Assembly (NCBI GenBank): GCA_036774405.1
Contig: DAIPBO010000012.1
Span: 1-64,000 of the forward strand
Source: JAAYDS01 sp012729155
Lineage (GTDB): Bacteria; Chloroflexota; Anaerolineae; UBA1429
Length of the DNA: 64,000 nt
Reading direction: 5' to 3'
Made by a program: the position numbers and the translations under genes. How positions within the stretch are numbered: the first letter of the stretch is position 1; each line of letters begins with the position of its first letter. The notes beneath the pieces were generated by a model. It saw only the letters and a program-made list of their open reading frames with translations. It was not told the origin of the DNA and did not search any database. This document shows positions 24,903 through 35,741 of this stretch, one piece after another.

Positions 24903-25271
24903 TTGAAGAGGCCGTCGCTGGGGCTCGTACTGGTTGCCGTACTGCAGATCATTCCCATCGTCATCATGCCACTGGGCACTCTCAAAGGCATGGGCATTGA
25001 GGTGTGGACGCCGCTCGTGGCCTTGTTCGCTTTGCTGGGGGTGTCTCTGCTGCTGCGCCGTGGTTGGAGCCGCGTGGCCAGCATCTTTGTGCAGGGGTTC
25101 AACATCCTCGTGCGTCTGCTGATGGGTGTGAGCAATGTGGTGGCCTCTGATAAGGTGGGCACAGGCTTTAATGGCGAACTGACAGTGACGTTTGCGATCT
25201 CGATTCTGCTCTCGGCCGTCGTCCTCTACTACATCGACCAGCCCGACGTGCAGCTGCAGATGCAGAGCTGA
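24903..25271 (+). CDS. Small three-TM membrane protein, unknown
   Basis: A 122-residue hydrophobic protein with segments near 7-28, 33-50 and 95-115. No family was recognised. TTG 24903 is preferred as start, since GGAG lies 8 nt upstream and the first hydrophobic segment then begins normally. It has its own strong promoter (24843-24871) and a strong terminator, so it can be expressed separately from the CHAT-ATPase upstream. Whether it belongs functionally with that gene is open. Confidence 0.65.
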   Translation: MKRPSLGLVLVAVLQIIPIVIMPLGTLKGMGIEVWTPLVALFALLGVSLLLRRGWSRVASIFVQGFNILVRLLMGVSNVVASDKVGTGFNGELTVTFAISILLSAVVLYYIDQPDVQLQMQS

Positions 25272-25291
25272 GCTCGATACCGCGCAAGACC

Positions 25292-25324
25292 AAGACGCCG
25301 GACCTGAGTCCGGCGTCTTTTCTT
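25292..25324 (+). terminator. Rho-independent terminator after the small membrane protein gene
   Basis: A 12-bp perfect stem (AAGACGCCGGAC / GTCCGGCGTCTT, loop CTGA) runs into TTTTCTTT. It separates this unit from the convergent ABC transporter operon. Confidence 0.9.
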
Positions 25325-25338
25325 TGTTCAGATTGCCG

Positions 25339-26604
25339 CTACTGCTTTTCGTACACCTGGCCCTCGGCCGCTGGTGCCTCGGCGCGGCCCACCACACCGG
25401 CGAGCACGATCATGGTGATGAGATAAGGCGCCATGCGCATGAACTGCGATGGAATGGGCACGCGCAGAATCTGCATCTTGGCCTGGAAGGTGTCTGTGAA
25501 CCCGAAAATCAGCGATGCACCAAAGGCGCCGAACGGGTCCCATTTGCCAAAGATCATCGCGGCCAGCCCGATAAAGCCTTTGCCCGAGGTCATCAACTCG
25601 TCAAAGCGGGGCACCGAGCCCAACACCAAGAACACCCCGCCCAGCCCGGCCACCATGCCCCCCAGCAGCACGTTGATGTAGCGCATGCGGAACACGTCGA
25701 TGCCCAACGTATCAGCAGCACGGGGATGCTCGCCCACGGCCCGCGTGCGCAGCCCCCAACGAGTGTGGTAGAGCATCACGTGCAGCACAATGAGCAGCCC
25801 AAAGAGCAGATAGACGATCAGGTTGTTCTCAAAGAACACTGGCCCAAGGATGGGAATGCGCGATAGCACTGGCACCGGCCAGTTACTGAACTTGCCGGGG
25901 TTGTTGAGGTGCTGGTATTGCGTGAGGAACTTGGCGCTGATGAAACTGGTGCCCCCCGTCGCCAGGATGTTGATGGCGGTGCCGCTGATGATCTGGTTCA
26001 CCTTGTAGCGTATCGACAGTACGGCCAAGAGCGCCCCCAGCGCCCCTGAGGACAGCACAGCGGCCAGCAGGCCGACCCACATGCTGCCCGCCAGGCTGCC
26101 CACCAGCGCCGAGACCATGGCGGCCGTGAGCATCATGCCCTCGATGGCGATGTTGACGATGCCCGAGCGCTCACAGAGGATGCCGCTCAGAGCGGCCAAG
26201 GCGATGGGCGTGGCGCGCTGAACGGCGGTCTCGAGGATGCCGATCAGGTTCAGGCTCTGATCGCGTGCGGCCCATGTCAAAAAGCCCAGCACCAAGAGCC
26301 CTGCCACGAGCCCCAGCACCAGGTCTTGCGCTCGCCCAAAGCCCCGCACAAGCTGCACCACGCCCAGGGCCACCGCGACCAGCGCCATGGCATAGAGGCT
26401 GGCCAGCACCGGCAAGGTGACGTTGGGTATGGGCGTTGCAGCCGTCTGCCGGCCTGGGTTAAGGCCAAAGGTGGCCAGCTGCCCCGGGCTCGAAGAGCGC
26501 ACGAAGAAAACATAGATGATCAGCCCCATGGCGATAAAGGTCATACCCAGCGCTCTGCTCCGCCGCTTGGCCTCGGGGTCGACGATCGTTACCACAGCGC
26601 TCAT
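25339..26604 (-). CDS. ABC permease of a BMP/nucleoside-type importer (NupQ-like)
   Basis: A 421-residue inner-membrane protein. The conserved core, from ATPIALAALSGILCERSGIVNIAIEGMML to FGKWDPFGAFGASLIFGFTDTFQ, is the BPD_transp_2 signature of nucleoside permeases. It is about 100 residues longer than the usual ~320. The extra part is N-terminal, with about three or four added hydrophobic segments. ATG 26604 overlaps the stop of the first permease gene. It is the last gene of the operon. Substrate specificity (nucleosides) is inferred from the BMP-type lipoprotein. Confidence 0.85.
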   Translation of the reverse strand: MSAVVTIVDPEAKRRSRALGMTFIAMGLIIYVFFVRSSSPGQLATFGLNPGRQTAATPIPNVTLPVLASLYAMALVAVALGVVQLVRGFGRAQDLVLGLVAGLLVLGFLTWAARDQSLNLIGILETAVQRATPIALAALSGILCERSGIVNIAIEGMMLTAAMVSALVGSLAGSMWVGLLAAVLSSGALGALLAVLSIRYKVNQIISGTAINILATGGTSFISAKFLTQYQHLNNPGKFSNWPVPVLSRIPILGPVFFENNLIVYLLFGLLIVLHVMLYHTRWGLRTRAVGEHPRAADTLGIDVFRMRYINVLLGGMVAGLGGVFLVLGSVPRFDELMTSGKGFIGLAAMIFGKWDPFGAFGASLIFGFTDTFQAKMQILRVPIPSQFMRMAPYLITMIVLAGVVGRAEAPAAEGQVYEKQ

Positions 26605-28060
26605 GCCTGCACCCCCTCTACGATGTCGGCCTCTGGGGGCTGTTCTTGGGCGCGGCGCTGCTTGATGCGGTAAATAGCCCGGATGATCTCGGGAGCGGCG
26701 ATAAAGATGATGATCATCGCCTGCAAGATGGAGATGATGTCGATGGGGATCTGCGCCACTGACTGCATGCGCGTGGCCCCCGCACGCAGTGTACCAAAGA
26801 GCAGCGCCGCCAGCACAACCCCCAGTGGGTGGCTGCGCCCCAGCAGAGCCAATGCGATCGAATCAAACCCGTATCCCGCTGAAAAGGCATTGGGCATGTA
26901 GTAGATCAGGCCGGTGATGTCGTTGGCCCCCGCAAGGCCGGCCAGGCCACCGCTCAGGAACATGGCCAGCACCATGCTGCGCGTGAGGCTGATGCCCGCA
27001 TAGCGGGCGGCGCTGGGGTTGGCGCCCACTGTGCGTAGCTCAAAGCCGATCGTAGTCTTGAACAACAGCCAGTAGACCAACAGGGCCATCACCAGCGCCA
27101 GAAAGAAGCCGGCATGGAAGCGGATATCGCCTCCGAAGAAGCGCGGCAGCCGAGCGCTGACCTCGATCTCGGGTGAGATCGGGCGAAAGCCGCCCGGTCG
27201 CATCATCGGCCCGTTGAGCAGCCAGTCGCTCAACGCAAAGGCGATATAGTTCATCATGATGGTGTTGATGACCTCATGGCCGCCGGTCTTGGCCTTGAGC
27301 CAGCCCGGGACAGAGCCCCATAACCCACCGCCCACAATACCCGCCAGCAAAGTAAGCGGCAGGTGCACCCACAAGGGCAGGCCTTTGAGGCTGTAGCCCA
27401 CGAACACCGACGTCAGGCCACCCACAAAGTACTGTCCTTCGGCACCGATGTTGAACATGCCAGCCCGAAAGCCCAGCGCCACTGCCAGGCCCGTCAGGAT
27501 GTAGGGCGTAGAGGTGACCAGGCTTTCAGAGAGCGGATAAAAGGCACGGTTCAGCAGTGAAGGATCGCCGCGCAACCAGGCGGCCAGGGCCTGGGCCATC
27601 TGCCTGGGGTTGCCGATCGAACCTTCGAACAGCGCCACATAGGCCACGCGCACGGCGCGCCACGCGGCCCTGAGGCCTACGGCGGGCTTTTGGAAAAAGG
27701 TGAAATGGATCGTCACCCCTGGCCCCAGCTCAGGGTAGAGGGCGCGGGCCTCGTCGAGGCCGATCTGGGTGGTGGCATCGCGCACATCGCCCACCACGCG
27801 CAGTTGCTTGCCCTTGACCTCGACGGCATCGCCGATGACAACCTCGTTGGGGTGCCTCCAGAGGGCCTCTTCGAGCGAGATCTCGGTCTCGGGGTTGGTA
27901 AAGGGCACGGCCACCTGTCTGGGGATGCGCGTGAACGCAGCGATGACCTGCAAATCGCTGACGATGATCAGCAGGCCTCCCAGAATCAGAGCGGTGACAA
28001 TGGCCAGGAGCGGCATCAGCAGCGCCTGCAGGCGCTCATCACGGTTGTGCGGTGACCGGC

Positions 28061-28064
<4 letters not shown>
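26601..28064 (-). CDS. ABC permease of a BMP/nucleoside-type importer (NupP-like), with large extracytoplasmic insert
   Basis: A 487-residue membrane protein. The core TPYILTGLAVALGFRAGMFNIGAEGQYFVGG and the later GYGFDSIALALLGRSHPLGVVLAALLFG identify a BPD_transp_2 nucleoside permease. The usual length is about 350. The extra ~110 residues (about 38-150) form a soluble, charged insert after the first TM segment (containing PNEVVIGDAVEVKGKQLRVVG), which would face outside. ATG 28064 overlaps the ATPase stop (28061-28063), so the genes are coupled. Confidence 0.85.
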
Positions 28065-29611
<1,547 letters not shown>

Positions 29612-29717
29612 GCTCTCCTCCACGGTGGCGGCACGGGCAATATGCATTCTGCGGGCATTCTACTCGCCGAGGGGGGCTTTGGGCAAGCTGTCTCCTCTTG
29701 GGTGGCACGCGCAGACA

Positions 29718-29750
29718 GAAAAAGGGAGCGGGTTTAGACCCGCTCCCTTT
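29718..29750 (-). terminator. Terminator/attenuator between the binding-lipoprotein gene and the ATPase gene
   Basis: A 13-bp perfect stem (29721-29733 with 29738-29750, loop of 4) is followed on the minus strand by a T tract. This placement allows the abundant lipoprotein to be made in excess over the membrane parts. Confidence 0.85.
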
Positions 29751-29774
29751 CAGTGGCTGCTGGCTACAGGGGTG

Positions 29775-32105
29775 CTATTCGCGCCCGCGAGCAAGCGCCT
29801 CATTTGAAAGCTGCACGGCCTCATCCAGGGCGGTCTGGGCATCGGCGATGCCTTCGAACACCTTGGTCATGGCCTCTTCGGCGTAGGTGCGCATCTCTTG
29901 CTCGCCTGCAACGGCGGGGCCTGGCTGCGCAGCCGGCATGATGACCTCGACCTGCTCTTTGACGATGGGGTTCTCGGCAAAGTAGTCGTCCAACAGGGCG
30001 GCTGCCGAAGCGCGTACGGGCATATAGCCAGAGGCGCTGCCCCACTTGGCGGTCTGCTCGGTCGAGCTAAAGAACTTCATGAACAACCAGGCGGCCTTTT
30101 GCTTGGCCTCGGTCGTCTTGAACATCACCAGGCTGCCACCGTATAGCACGGTGCCTGGCTTGTCGGGGTTCAACTGCGGCGGCAGCGTGTGGCCGTATTC
30201 CTTGACCAGATTGCCACTCTCTTCGACGGCCTGCTGGTAGTAGAACGTGCCAGAGGTCGAGCCAAAGGTAAAGGCCACGTTCCCCTTGCCAAACTCGGCC
30301 TGGTCGGCGTACGACCCCTCGGGCTTGACGGCGGCGCCGGCGTCGATCAGGCGCTTCATCATCTCAAGCGTCTCGACGGCCTCGGCATCGTTAAAGATGG
30401 CCTCGGTCTGGTCGGCGTTGGTGCGAGCCGTGCCACGGCTCAACAGCCAGCTGTCGAGCGTTGAAGCGTTCTCATAGTAGGCATAGCCGATTTTGCCTGT
30501 CTGTTCGGTGACGGCCAGGCACATCTCTTCGAACTCTGCCCAGGTCTTGGGCGGGGCGTCGTAGCCGGCCTCTTTCAAGAGATCGAGGTTATACCACATG
30601 CCCTCGGCGCTCTTGGCAAACGGGAAAGTATAGTACTTGTTGCCGTATGCGGGGAAGCGCCCCTCGGCCAGGTAGCCTGGGTAGATGTCGGACAGGTCTT
30701 CGGCGGTGAGGCCGAGCTCGGCGTCATTGATGTACGGATCCAGCTCTTGCACCACACCGGCCTTGAGATAGTCCGAGACCATCGAAGGATAGGACACGGC
30801 CAGATCGGGCGTGCCGCCGGCGGCGATGGCTGCCACGAGCTTTTTGTAGAGGCTGGTATAGTCGCCCTGGTAGGTGGCGATCACATTGATCTCGGGGTAC
30901 TTGGACTCAAAGTCGGCGATGATCTCGTCGAGGAGCTCACCGCGGAAGCTGTCTGGCGCCTGGTTGTGCCAGAACACCAGGTTGACCGACTCGCCCAGCA
31001 CCACGCCCGTCTCGACGCCAGTGGGGGCCTCGCCCCAGCCGGTCCAGACCTGCTTGGCGATGACCTGCTTGCGCAGCTCATCGACCTCGGCCTTGAGCTC
31101 AGCGGGGATGGCGTCTTCCATGGAGCCGGGTGCCAGCCCCACGCCGTTGTTGGCCAGGGTGCCCACGTAGGTGCCGCCGGTGAAGGTACCTTCGACCACC
31201 TGCTCGATCACACCCTGAACCGAGACGTCCATATTCTTGAGCACCGAAGCGAGCACGACATCTGCATATTGCGGCGCCGTGAGGGTCCAGTCGGCGTCCA
31301 CACCGATCATCATGCCACCGCGCTCTTGCAGCACGGCCGCAGTTCCGTTGCCCACAGGGCCTGCCACGGGCATGATGATGTCGGCGCCCTCGTCCATCAG
31401 GCTCTCGGCGGCGCGGCGACCATCGTCGGTGGACTCAAAGTTGCCCACGTAATAGTCGGTGCCGAGGACCTTGACGTTGGTGCCATGCACCTGGTTGTAT
31501 TGCCACACACCCTGGGCAAAGCCATCCATAAAGATGGTCACCGAGGGGATTTCGATGCCGCCAAAGGTGCCCACCACGCCGGTCTTGGTCATGCCCGCGG
31601 CGAGGTAGCCAGCCAGGAAGGTGGCCTGATCGGTGGCGTAGGTGAGGCCCAGCACGTTGGGCATCGTCTCGTCATACGCAAAGTCGACGATGGCGAACTT
31701 GGCATCTGGGTTGGCCTTGGCAAAGTTGGCCGTATCCTCGCCCAGCAGATAGCCCACCGTGATGATCAGGTCGGAGCCTTGCTGCAGGTACTCGGTGATA
31801 TTCTTGGCATAGTCGGTCTGCTGCTGCGATTCGAGATAGGTACCTTCTACGCCAAACTGCTCGATAGCGTCTTGGACGCCCTTCCAAGAGGTCTGGTTAA
31901 ACGACAGGTCGTCTACGCCGCCCATGTCGGTCACCAGGCCCACCTTGACAACCTCAGGCTCTGGTGTAGCAGCAGGGGCCTCAGCCTCCGGCTTGGCCGT
32001 CGGCGCTGCAGGCACCGGCGTTGGCGTGGGCTGAGTGCAGCCGCTAAGCACCATCGCTAGCGCCAGCAGCACACCCAGAGCAGCGAAAAGTCTGGTGCGC
32101 ATCAT
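29775..32105 (-). CDS. Fused BMP-type and family-1 solute-binding lipoprotein
   Basis: A 776-residue lipoprotein with a signal peptide ending in lipobox LSGC (Cys at residue 23) and a Pro/Ala/Glu linker. Residues about 55-355 form a BMP (PnrA/Med-type nucleoside-binding) domain: VKVGLVTDMGGVDDLSFN, GYLLGED, GLTYATDQATFLAGYLAAGM. Residues about 370-775 form a second, unrelated binding domain of the family-1 type (SBP_bac_1, UgpB/MalE-like): VNLVFWHNQAPDSFRGELL, AIAAGGTPDLAVSY, EGMWYNLDLLKEAGY. The reading frame is continuous, with a short linker and no stop or shift. Only BMP-type permeases follow. ATG 32105 (or 32102) has a GAGGAGGA ribosome site. Confidence 0.85.
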   Translation of the reverse strand: MMRTRLFAALGVLLALAMVLSGCTQPTPTPVPAAPTAKPEAEAPAATPEPEVVKVGLVTDMGGVDDLSFNQTSWKGVQDAIEQFGVEGTYLESQQQTDYAKNITEYLQQGSDLIITVGYLLGEDTANFAKANPDAKFAIVDFAYDETMPNVLGLTYATDQATFLAGYLAAGMTKTGVVGTFGGIEIPSVTIFMDGFAQGVWQYNQVHGTNVKVLGTDYYVGNFESTDDGRRAAESLMDEGADIIMPVAGPVGNGTAAVLQERGGMMIGVDADWTLTAPQYADVVLASVLKNMDVSVQGVIEQVVEGTFTGGTYVGTLANNGVGLAPGSMEDAIPAELKAEVDELRKQVIAKQVWTGWGEAPTGVETGVVLGESVNLVFWHNQAPDSFRGELLDEIIADFESKYPEINVIATYQGDYTSLYKKLVAAIAAGGTPDLAVSYPSMVSDYLKAGVVQELDPYINDAELGLTAEDLSDIYPGYLAEGRFPAYGNKYYTFPFAKSAEGMWYNLDLLKEAGYDAPPKTWAEFEEMCLAVTEQTGKIGYAYYENASTLDSWLLSRGTARTNADQTEAIFNDAEAVETLEMMKRLIDAGAAVKPEGSYADQAEFGKGNVAFTFGSTSGTFYYQQAVEESGNLVKEYGHTLPPQLNPDKPGTVLYGGSLVMFKTTEAKQKAAWLFMKFFSSTEQTAKWGSASGYMPVRASAAALLDDYFAENPIVKEQVEVIMPAAQPGPAVAGEQEMRTYAEEAMTKVFEGIADAQTALDEAVQLSNEALARGRE

Positions 32106-32159
32106 ATCCTCCTCTTTGGGTCTCAATCATCTGGGGAGCGTCTCGCTCCAACCCTGTGC

Positions 32160-32187
32160 ATTATACTCCCGTCCAGGGTGTATGCAA
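32160..32187 (-). promoter_or_regulatory. Promoter of the BMP-type ABC operon
   Basis: TTGCAT (32182-32187), 16 bp, TATAAT (32160-32165) on the minus strand, 55 bp from the ATG. Confidence 0.7.
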
Positions 32188-32269
32188 GGCGTGAGGGTGC
32201 CTGAAGGTGCTGATTGTTGGCCAGCGCTGAACCGTGCTAGAATCGCGCCAGATCATAGACCGAGGTAGG

Positions 32270-33820
32270 ATGCTGCTTCCCCTGCTTCCTGCAATGTTGG
32301 CTGTGCTGTCAGTGGGGGCCTGGTATGCCGTCAGGCGTAGTGGCCAGGCAACCTGGGCCCGACGGTCATACCTGGGGGCCAATGCGGCGGTGCTGATAGT
32401 GGCGTTGCTGCTGCCCAGTGCCGAGGCTACGCTGGTGCCGGGCGGCATGTCTGCGGCCAGGCTTGAGCTGGCGTGGGATGGCGCCTCGCGTTTGGGCGCG
32501 GCGGTGTTGCTGTTGGCCACGCTGGCCCATCAGGTTACACCGCGTGAGGATCGTCGCATGGCGCCCGAGGCGCTGTTGGTGACGGTGTCGCTGGCCTGCC
32601 TGGCGGCGGTCAACGCGCAGGCGCTGGCGCTGTCGGCGGGCTTGCTATGTATTGCCATTGTGTGGGTCGAGGGCGCCTTGCCGGCCGGCTCGCGCAGCCC
32701 GTTCGCCGTCTTTGGCCTTGTGTCCATGTTGGCGGCATTGACACTGCTGGGGCTGATAGCGGCTGGGTCGTTGCGGCTGGCACAGGGGTTGACGACGCCT
32801 CGCTGGGTGGTTGGCGCGGCCGTATTTGGAGTGGGCTTTGGCGGGTTATTGCTGGGCTACCCCGCTTTGCGCTGGCCAACGATGGCGGCCTGCACGGTCA
32901 CCGCGGCGCATTTGCTGCAGCGGCTACCTGGCCCTGTGACCAGCAGCCCCGCAACCCTGACCCTGTCTCTTGTGGTGGGGGGGCTGGCGGTGCTCATTGG
33001 CGGGCTCTCGACAGCGCTGTGGGGGCCTCGCGGGCGCGCTCTCGATGCCCTCTATGGGCTGACCTTTGGCGTGGCCTGGTTGGCCGCGGTCCTCGAGGGC
33101 GACCCAGGCCATGGCAGCGCGGTGGTGGCGCTGGTGGGCGCCGTGCTCGCCTATTCGGCGCTGGTGGCGCTGGAGCGCTCAGAGGGCGTGGGCTGGTACC
33201 GGCTGCCCAGCATTATCGCCGTGGGCGCGCTGGCGGGGCTGTTGCCCGGCGGGCTGCTGGTGGCGCGCTGGCGGGTGCTCGCCGCTAGCCTCTCGTTTGG
33301 CGATGGCTGGCTGGTGTTCTGGCAGGTGGTTGCCGGCCTGCTGGCCTGCTGGGTGACTGCACTGATCGCCCTGCCATGGGTCAGTACGCGTGACGTTTCG
33401 ATGCCCCCGAGAGACTGGGTTGCCTGGGGTTTGGGGGCTATGCTTGCGTTGCTCTCTCTCGCTTTGGGTGTGGCACCCTTTGTGGTGTTACCGAGCCTGG
33501 GCTGGTTCGGTGGCGAAATGCAGGGGGCCGTATTGTGGGGCCTGTCGTTGGCGCTACTACCTGCTCTGCTTGGGCTCGGGCTGGCCTTTTGGCCCGCTGC
33601 GGTGCGGGCGCAGGCGCGCACCAGCCGCTGGCGCGAACGCGTGCGCCCGGTCTGGCAGGGCTCATGGGAGGGTGCTGTGCTGTGGCTCGACACGGCGCAG
33701 CAGCAGATAGCTGAGCGGCTCTATGGGCTAGCGCAGGTGGTCGAAGAGCGCCTGCTGATGGCCTGGGGCTTGCTGTGTGCGCTGGCGCTGCTGTTGGTGG
33801 CGCTTGAGGCCGGCCTATGA
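32270..33820 (+). CDS. Polytopic membrane protein, divergent antiporter-like (NuoL/M or HyfB-like) subunit
   Basis: A 516-residue protein with about 14 hydrophobic segments and few charged residues within them. The motifs of proton-translocating complex I/Mrp subunits are barely recognisable, so the assignment rests mainly on its coupled partners. ATG 32270 has a GAGG ribosome site. A TGCTAGAAT element (32235-32243) may be its promoter. Its stop overlaps the ATG of the HyfE-like gene. It could instead be a family-specific scaffold with no ion pathway. Confidence 0.6.
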   Translation: MLLPLLPAMLAVLSVGAWYAVRRSGQATWARRSYLGANAAVLIVALLLPSAEATLVPGGMSAARLELAWDGASRLGAAVLLLATLAHQVTPREDRRMAPEALLVTVSLACLAAVNAQALALSAGLLCIAIVWVEGALPAGSRSPFAVFGLVSMLAALTLLGLIAAGSLRLAQGLTTPRWVVGAAVFGVGFGGLLLGYPALRWPTMAACTVTAAHLLQRLPGPVTSSPATLTLSLVVGGLAVLIGGLSTALWGPRGRALDALYGLTFGVAWLAAVLEGDPGHGSAVVALVGAVLAYSALVALERSEGVGWYRLPSIIAVGALAGLLPGGLLVARWRVLAASLSFGDGWLVFWQVVAGLLACWVTALIALPWVSTRDVSMPPRDWVAWGLGAMLALLSLALGVAPFVVLPSLGWFGGEMQGAVLWGLSLALLPALLGLGLAFWPAAVRAQARTSRWRERVRPVWQGSWEGAVLWLDTAQQQIAERLYGLAQVVEERLLMAWGLLCALALLLVALEAGL

Positions 33821-34434
33821 ACATCAGTATGCTGACCACCACCCAACTTGCGCTGCTCTTGGGGCTTGCTACGGCCCTCGTGGCGGTGACGGCACGCCGA
33901 GCAGCGGTGGTGGGTCTGGCCATCCAATACACGCTGCGTCTGCTGATGGTGGGGCCGCTGCTCTTGCGGCCGGTGCTCTACGGTCAGGTGGCAGTAGCCC
34001 TGGCGGCACTGATGATTCTCTTTCTCTCGGCGAGCTCGTTGGCGCACGTCCAGCGGCAGCGGGTTGTTGGTGGGGTCAGTCCTCTGGTGCGCATGGGGGG
34101 GCTCTATGGGCTCTTTAGCATGGCGCTGGCGGCTTTTGTGGCGCTCGGCCTGTACCGCTCGTTCCCTCTGCCGGGGCTTTCGGCTCAGGTGACGCTTGGC
34201 TGCTACTGGTTGCTGCTGGCTGGCCTGCTGCTGATCGTCATCGAGCCAACCGTGCTGGGCCAGGGCATGGCCGCGGTGACGGCGCTGAATGGCTTTCAGA
34301 TGGCCTTTCTCACCCTCGACAACGGCCTGCTGATGATCGCACTGCTCAGCCTGCTCGAGATCGGCCTGGTGCTGACCGTCGCGGTGCTGTCAGAGCAGCA
34401 GCTAGAGCAGCTGGCCGAGGCAGAGGAGGGGTGA
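33817..34434 (+). CDS. HyfE-like membrane protein
   Basis: A 205-residue protein with about six or seven hydrophobic segments. Its length and pattern fit hydrogenase-4 component E (HyfE, about 215 residues), whose C-terminal part resembles NuoK. The segment GMAAVTALNGFQMAFLTLDN lies where NuoK/HyfE have their conserved membrane glutamate region; ENxx is not obvious here. Start and stop overlap both neighbours (ATGA at 33817, TGATG at 34432-34436), so the three proteins are probably made in equal amounts. Confidence 0.6.
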   Translation: MNISMLTTTQLALLLGLATALVAVTARRAAVVGLAIQYTLRLLMVGPLLLRPVLYGQVAVALAALMILFLSASSLAHVQRQRVVGGVSPLVRMGGLYGLFSMALAAFVALGLYRSFPLPGLSAQVTLGCYWLLLAGLLLIVIEPTVLGQGMAAVTALNGFQMAFLTLDNGLLMIALLSLLEIGLVLTVAVLSEQQLEQLAEAEEG

Positions 34435-35741
34435 TGCCGCTCACCGTATGGCTGGCTGTGCCGTTTGTGGGCGCGCTGCTGCTTTGGCCGGTGCGCCGGG
34501 CGCGTCAGGTCGCGGCGCCTGTGGCAGCCTTGATCTACCTGGCGCTGGCCGTCACGGCCCCCATGGTAGCCCGCAGCGCGCCGATCGATCTGCTGGGGCG
34601 CTCGCTGAACTTGAGCGCGGCCCACGCTCCCTATGTCTGTTTTCTGGCCGTGGGGTTGGCGTTGCTGATGGCCGGTGGCGCCTTTGTGCAAGAGAGTGCG
34701 TTGGTGTGGCCTGGCTCACTGGGAACCTTTGGTTTTCTGGTGGCGGCTCTTTGCGCTGGCAGCGCCCAACTGGCCGGTGCCATGTTGAGCATCGCTGTGA
34801 TCGGCGTGGCTTTTTGCCTGCTGGCGCCCAACACGAGCGAGCTGACCATGCGCACGGTGATTGTGCTGTTGTGCGGCACACTGATGTTGCTGCTGGCCGG
34901 CTGGACGGTGGAGGCCTCGCGTCTAGAGCATCCGCTGTCGGTTGGTGCCATCGGGCGGCCGGCAGCCCTTTTCGGCATGGCGTTGCTGCTGGGGCTGTTC
35001 CCCTTTGGGTTCTGGGCGCCGCCGCTCGGTCGCGTCGAACGGCCAACGGGGGCTTTTCTGGCGGTGTGCGCGCTGGGCGTCATTGCCTCGCTGCGCATGA
35101 GCGAGCTGAGCGGTTTGGCGGGGCGAGAGCTCTTGCCCATTGTGCTGCGGTGGGGTGGGCTGCTGACCTTTTGCTTTGGCGCAGTGGGCGCGCTGTTGCC
35201 ACGGCGCCTGTGCGCTGTGGTAGGCTATGCCGCCATGGCCGACCTTGGGGTGGCGGCTCTGGCCATGGGCGCGGCGCCGCTCGATGGTGTAGACCTGGCG
35301 GCGCAGCATCTGGCCTATCGCGCGGTGGCCTGCGCGGCGTTGTGGGTAGCGGCCCGCGTGCTCTCCAAGTGCTTTGGGTCTGATGATGTACACGCGCTGA
35401 ACGGCGCCTTTAGCCGCGCCCCTCTGACCTTGACGGCCGTTCTGTTGGCCGGCATGTCGCTTTCGGGCCTCCCCCCCATGGCGGGTTTTGCCAGCCGTAA
35501 TGCCATTCTGGGGCTGACCATGACGAACCCCTGGTGGTCATCTCTGTGGGCCATGGGCACGCTGGGGCCAGTGTGGGGCCTGGCGCGTATCGTCATTGCC
35601 TCGTGGGGGCCAACGCCGCCTCCGGGGAGCCGTCGTGAGCCGGTCTGGCTGGGCGTGCTGTTGCTGGCGATGACCCTCTTCTTGTTGGTAGCGGGCGTGC
35701 TGCCCAACGTGATCGCCTGGATGCAGGGGCTGGCCAGCTAG
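34434..35741 (+). CDS. Complex I/hydrogenase-4 antiporter-like subunit (NuoN/HyfF-like)
   Basis: A 435-residue membrane protein with about 13 hydrophobic segments. MSLSGLPPMAGFASRNAILG is the clearest hallmark: the GLPP.aGF.K motif of NuoN/NuoM/MrpD-type subunits, with Arg in place of the conserved Lys. VVGYAAMADLG is a further family element. It probably forms a membrane module with the two upstream proteins. No NuoB/C/D-, hydrogenase- or Mrp-type partner genes are adjacent. ATG 34434 is used (GAGGAGGG upstream). Its stop interlocks with that of ruvA (35738-35741). Confidence 0.75.
   Translation: MPLTVWLAVPFVGALLLWPVRRARQVAAPVAALIYLALAVTAPMVARSAPIDLLGRSLNLSAAHAPYVCFLAVGLALLMAGGAFVQESALVWPGSLGTFGFLVAALCAGSAQLAGAMLSIAVIGVAFCLLAPNTSELTMRTVIVLLCGTLMLLLAGWTVEASRLEHPLSVGAIGRPAALFGMALLLGLFPFGFWAPPLGRVERPTGAFLAVCALGVIASLRMSELSGLAGRELLPIVLRWGGLLTFCFGAVGALLPRRLCAVVGYAAMADLGVAALAMGAAPLDGVDLAAQHLAYRAVACAALWVAARVLSKCFGSDDVHALNGAFSRAPLTLTAVLLAGMSLSGLPPMAGFASRNAILGLTMTNPWWSSLWAMGTLGPVWGLARIVIASWGPTPPPGSRREPVWLGVLLLAMTLFLLVAGVLPNVIAWMQGLAS

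Noticed and set aside
29718..29750. Hairpin between lipoprotein and ATPase genes as an operon boundary
   Set aside because: It looks like a terminator, but the gene order is that of a single importer. Partial read-through (attenuation) is more likely than separate units.
32270..35741. Calling the three-gene membrane cluster a complete hydrogenase-4 or Mrp antiporter
   Set aside because: Only membrane subunits are present and the first is too divergent. No catalytic or small Mrp genes are adjacent.
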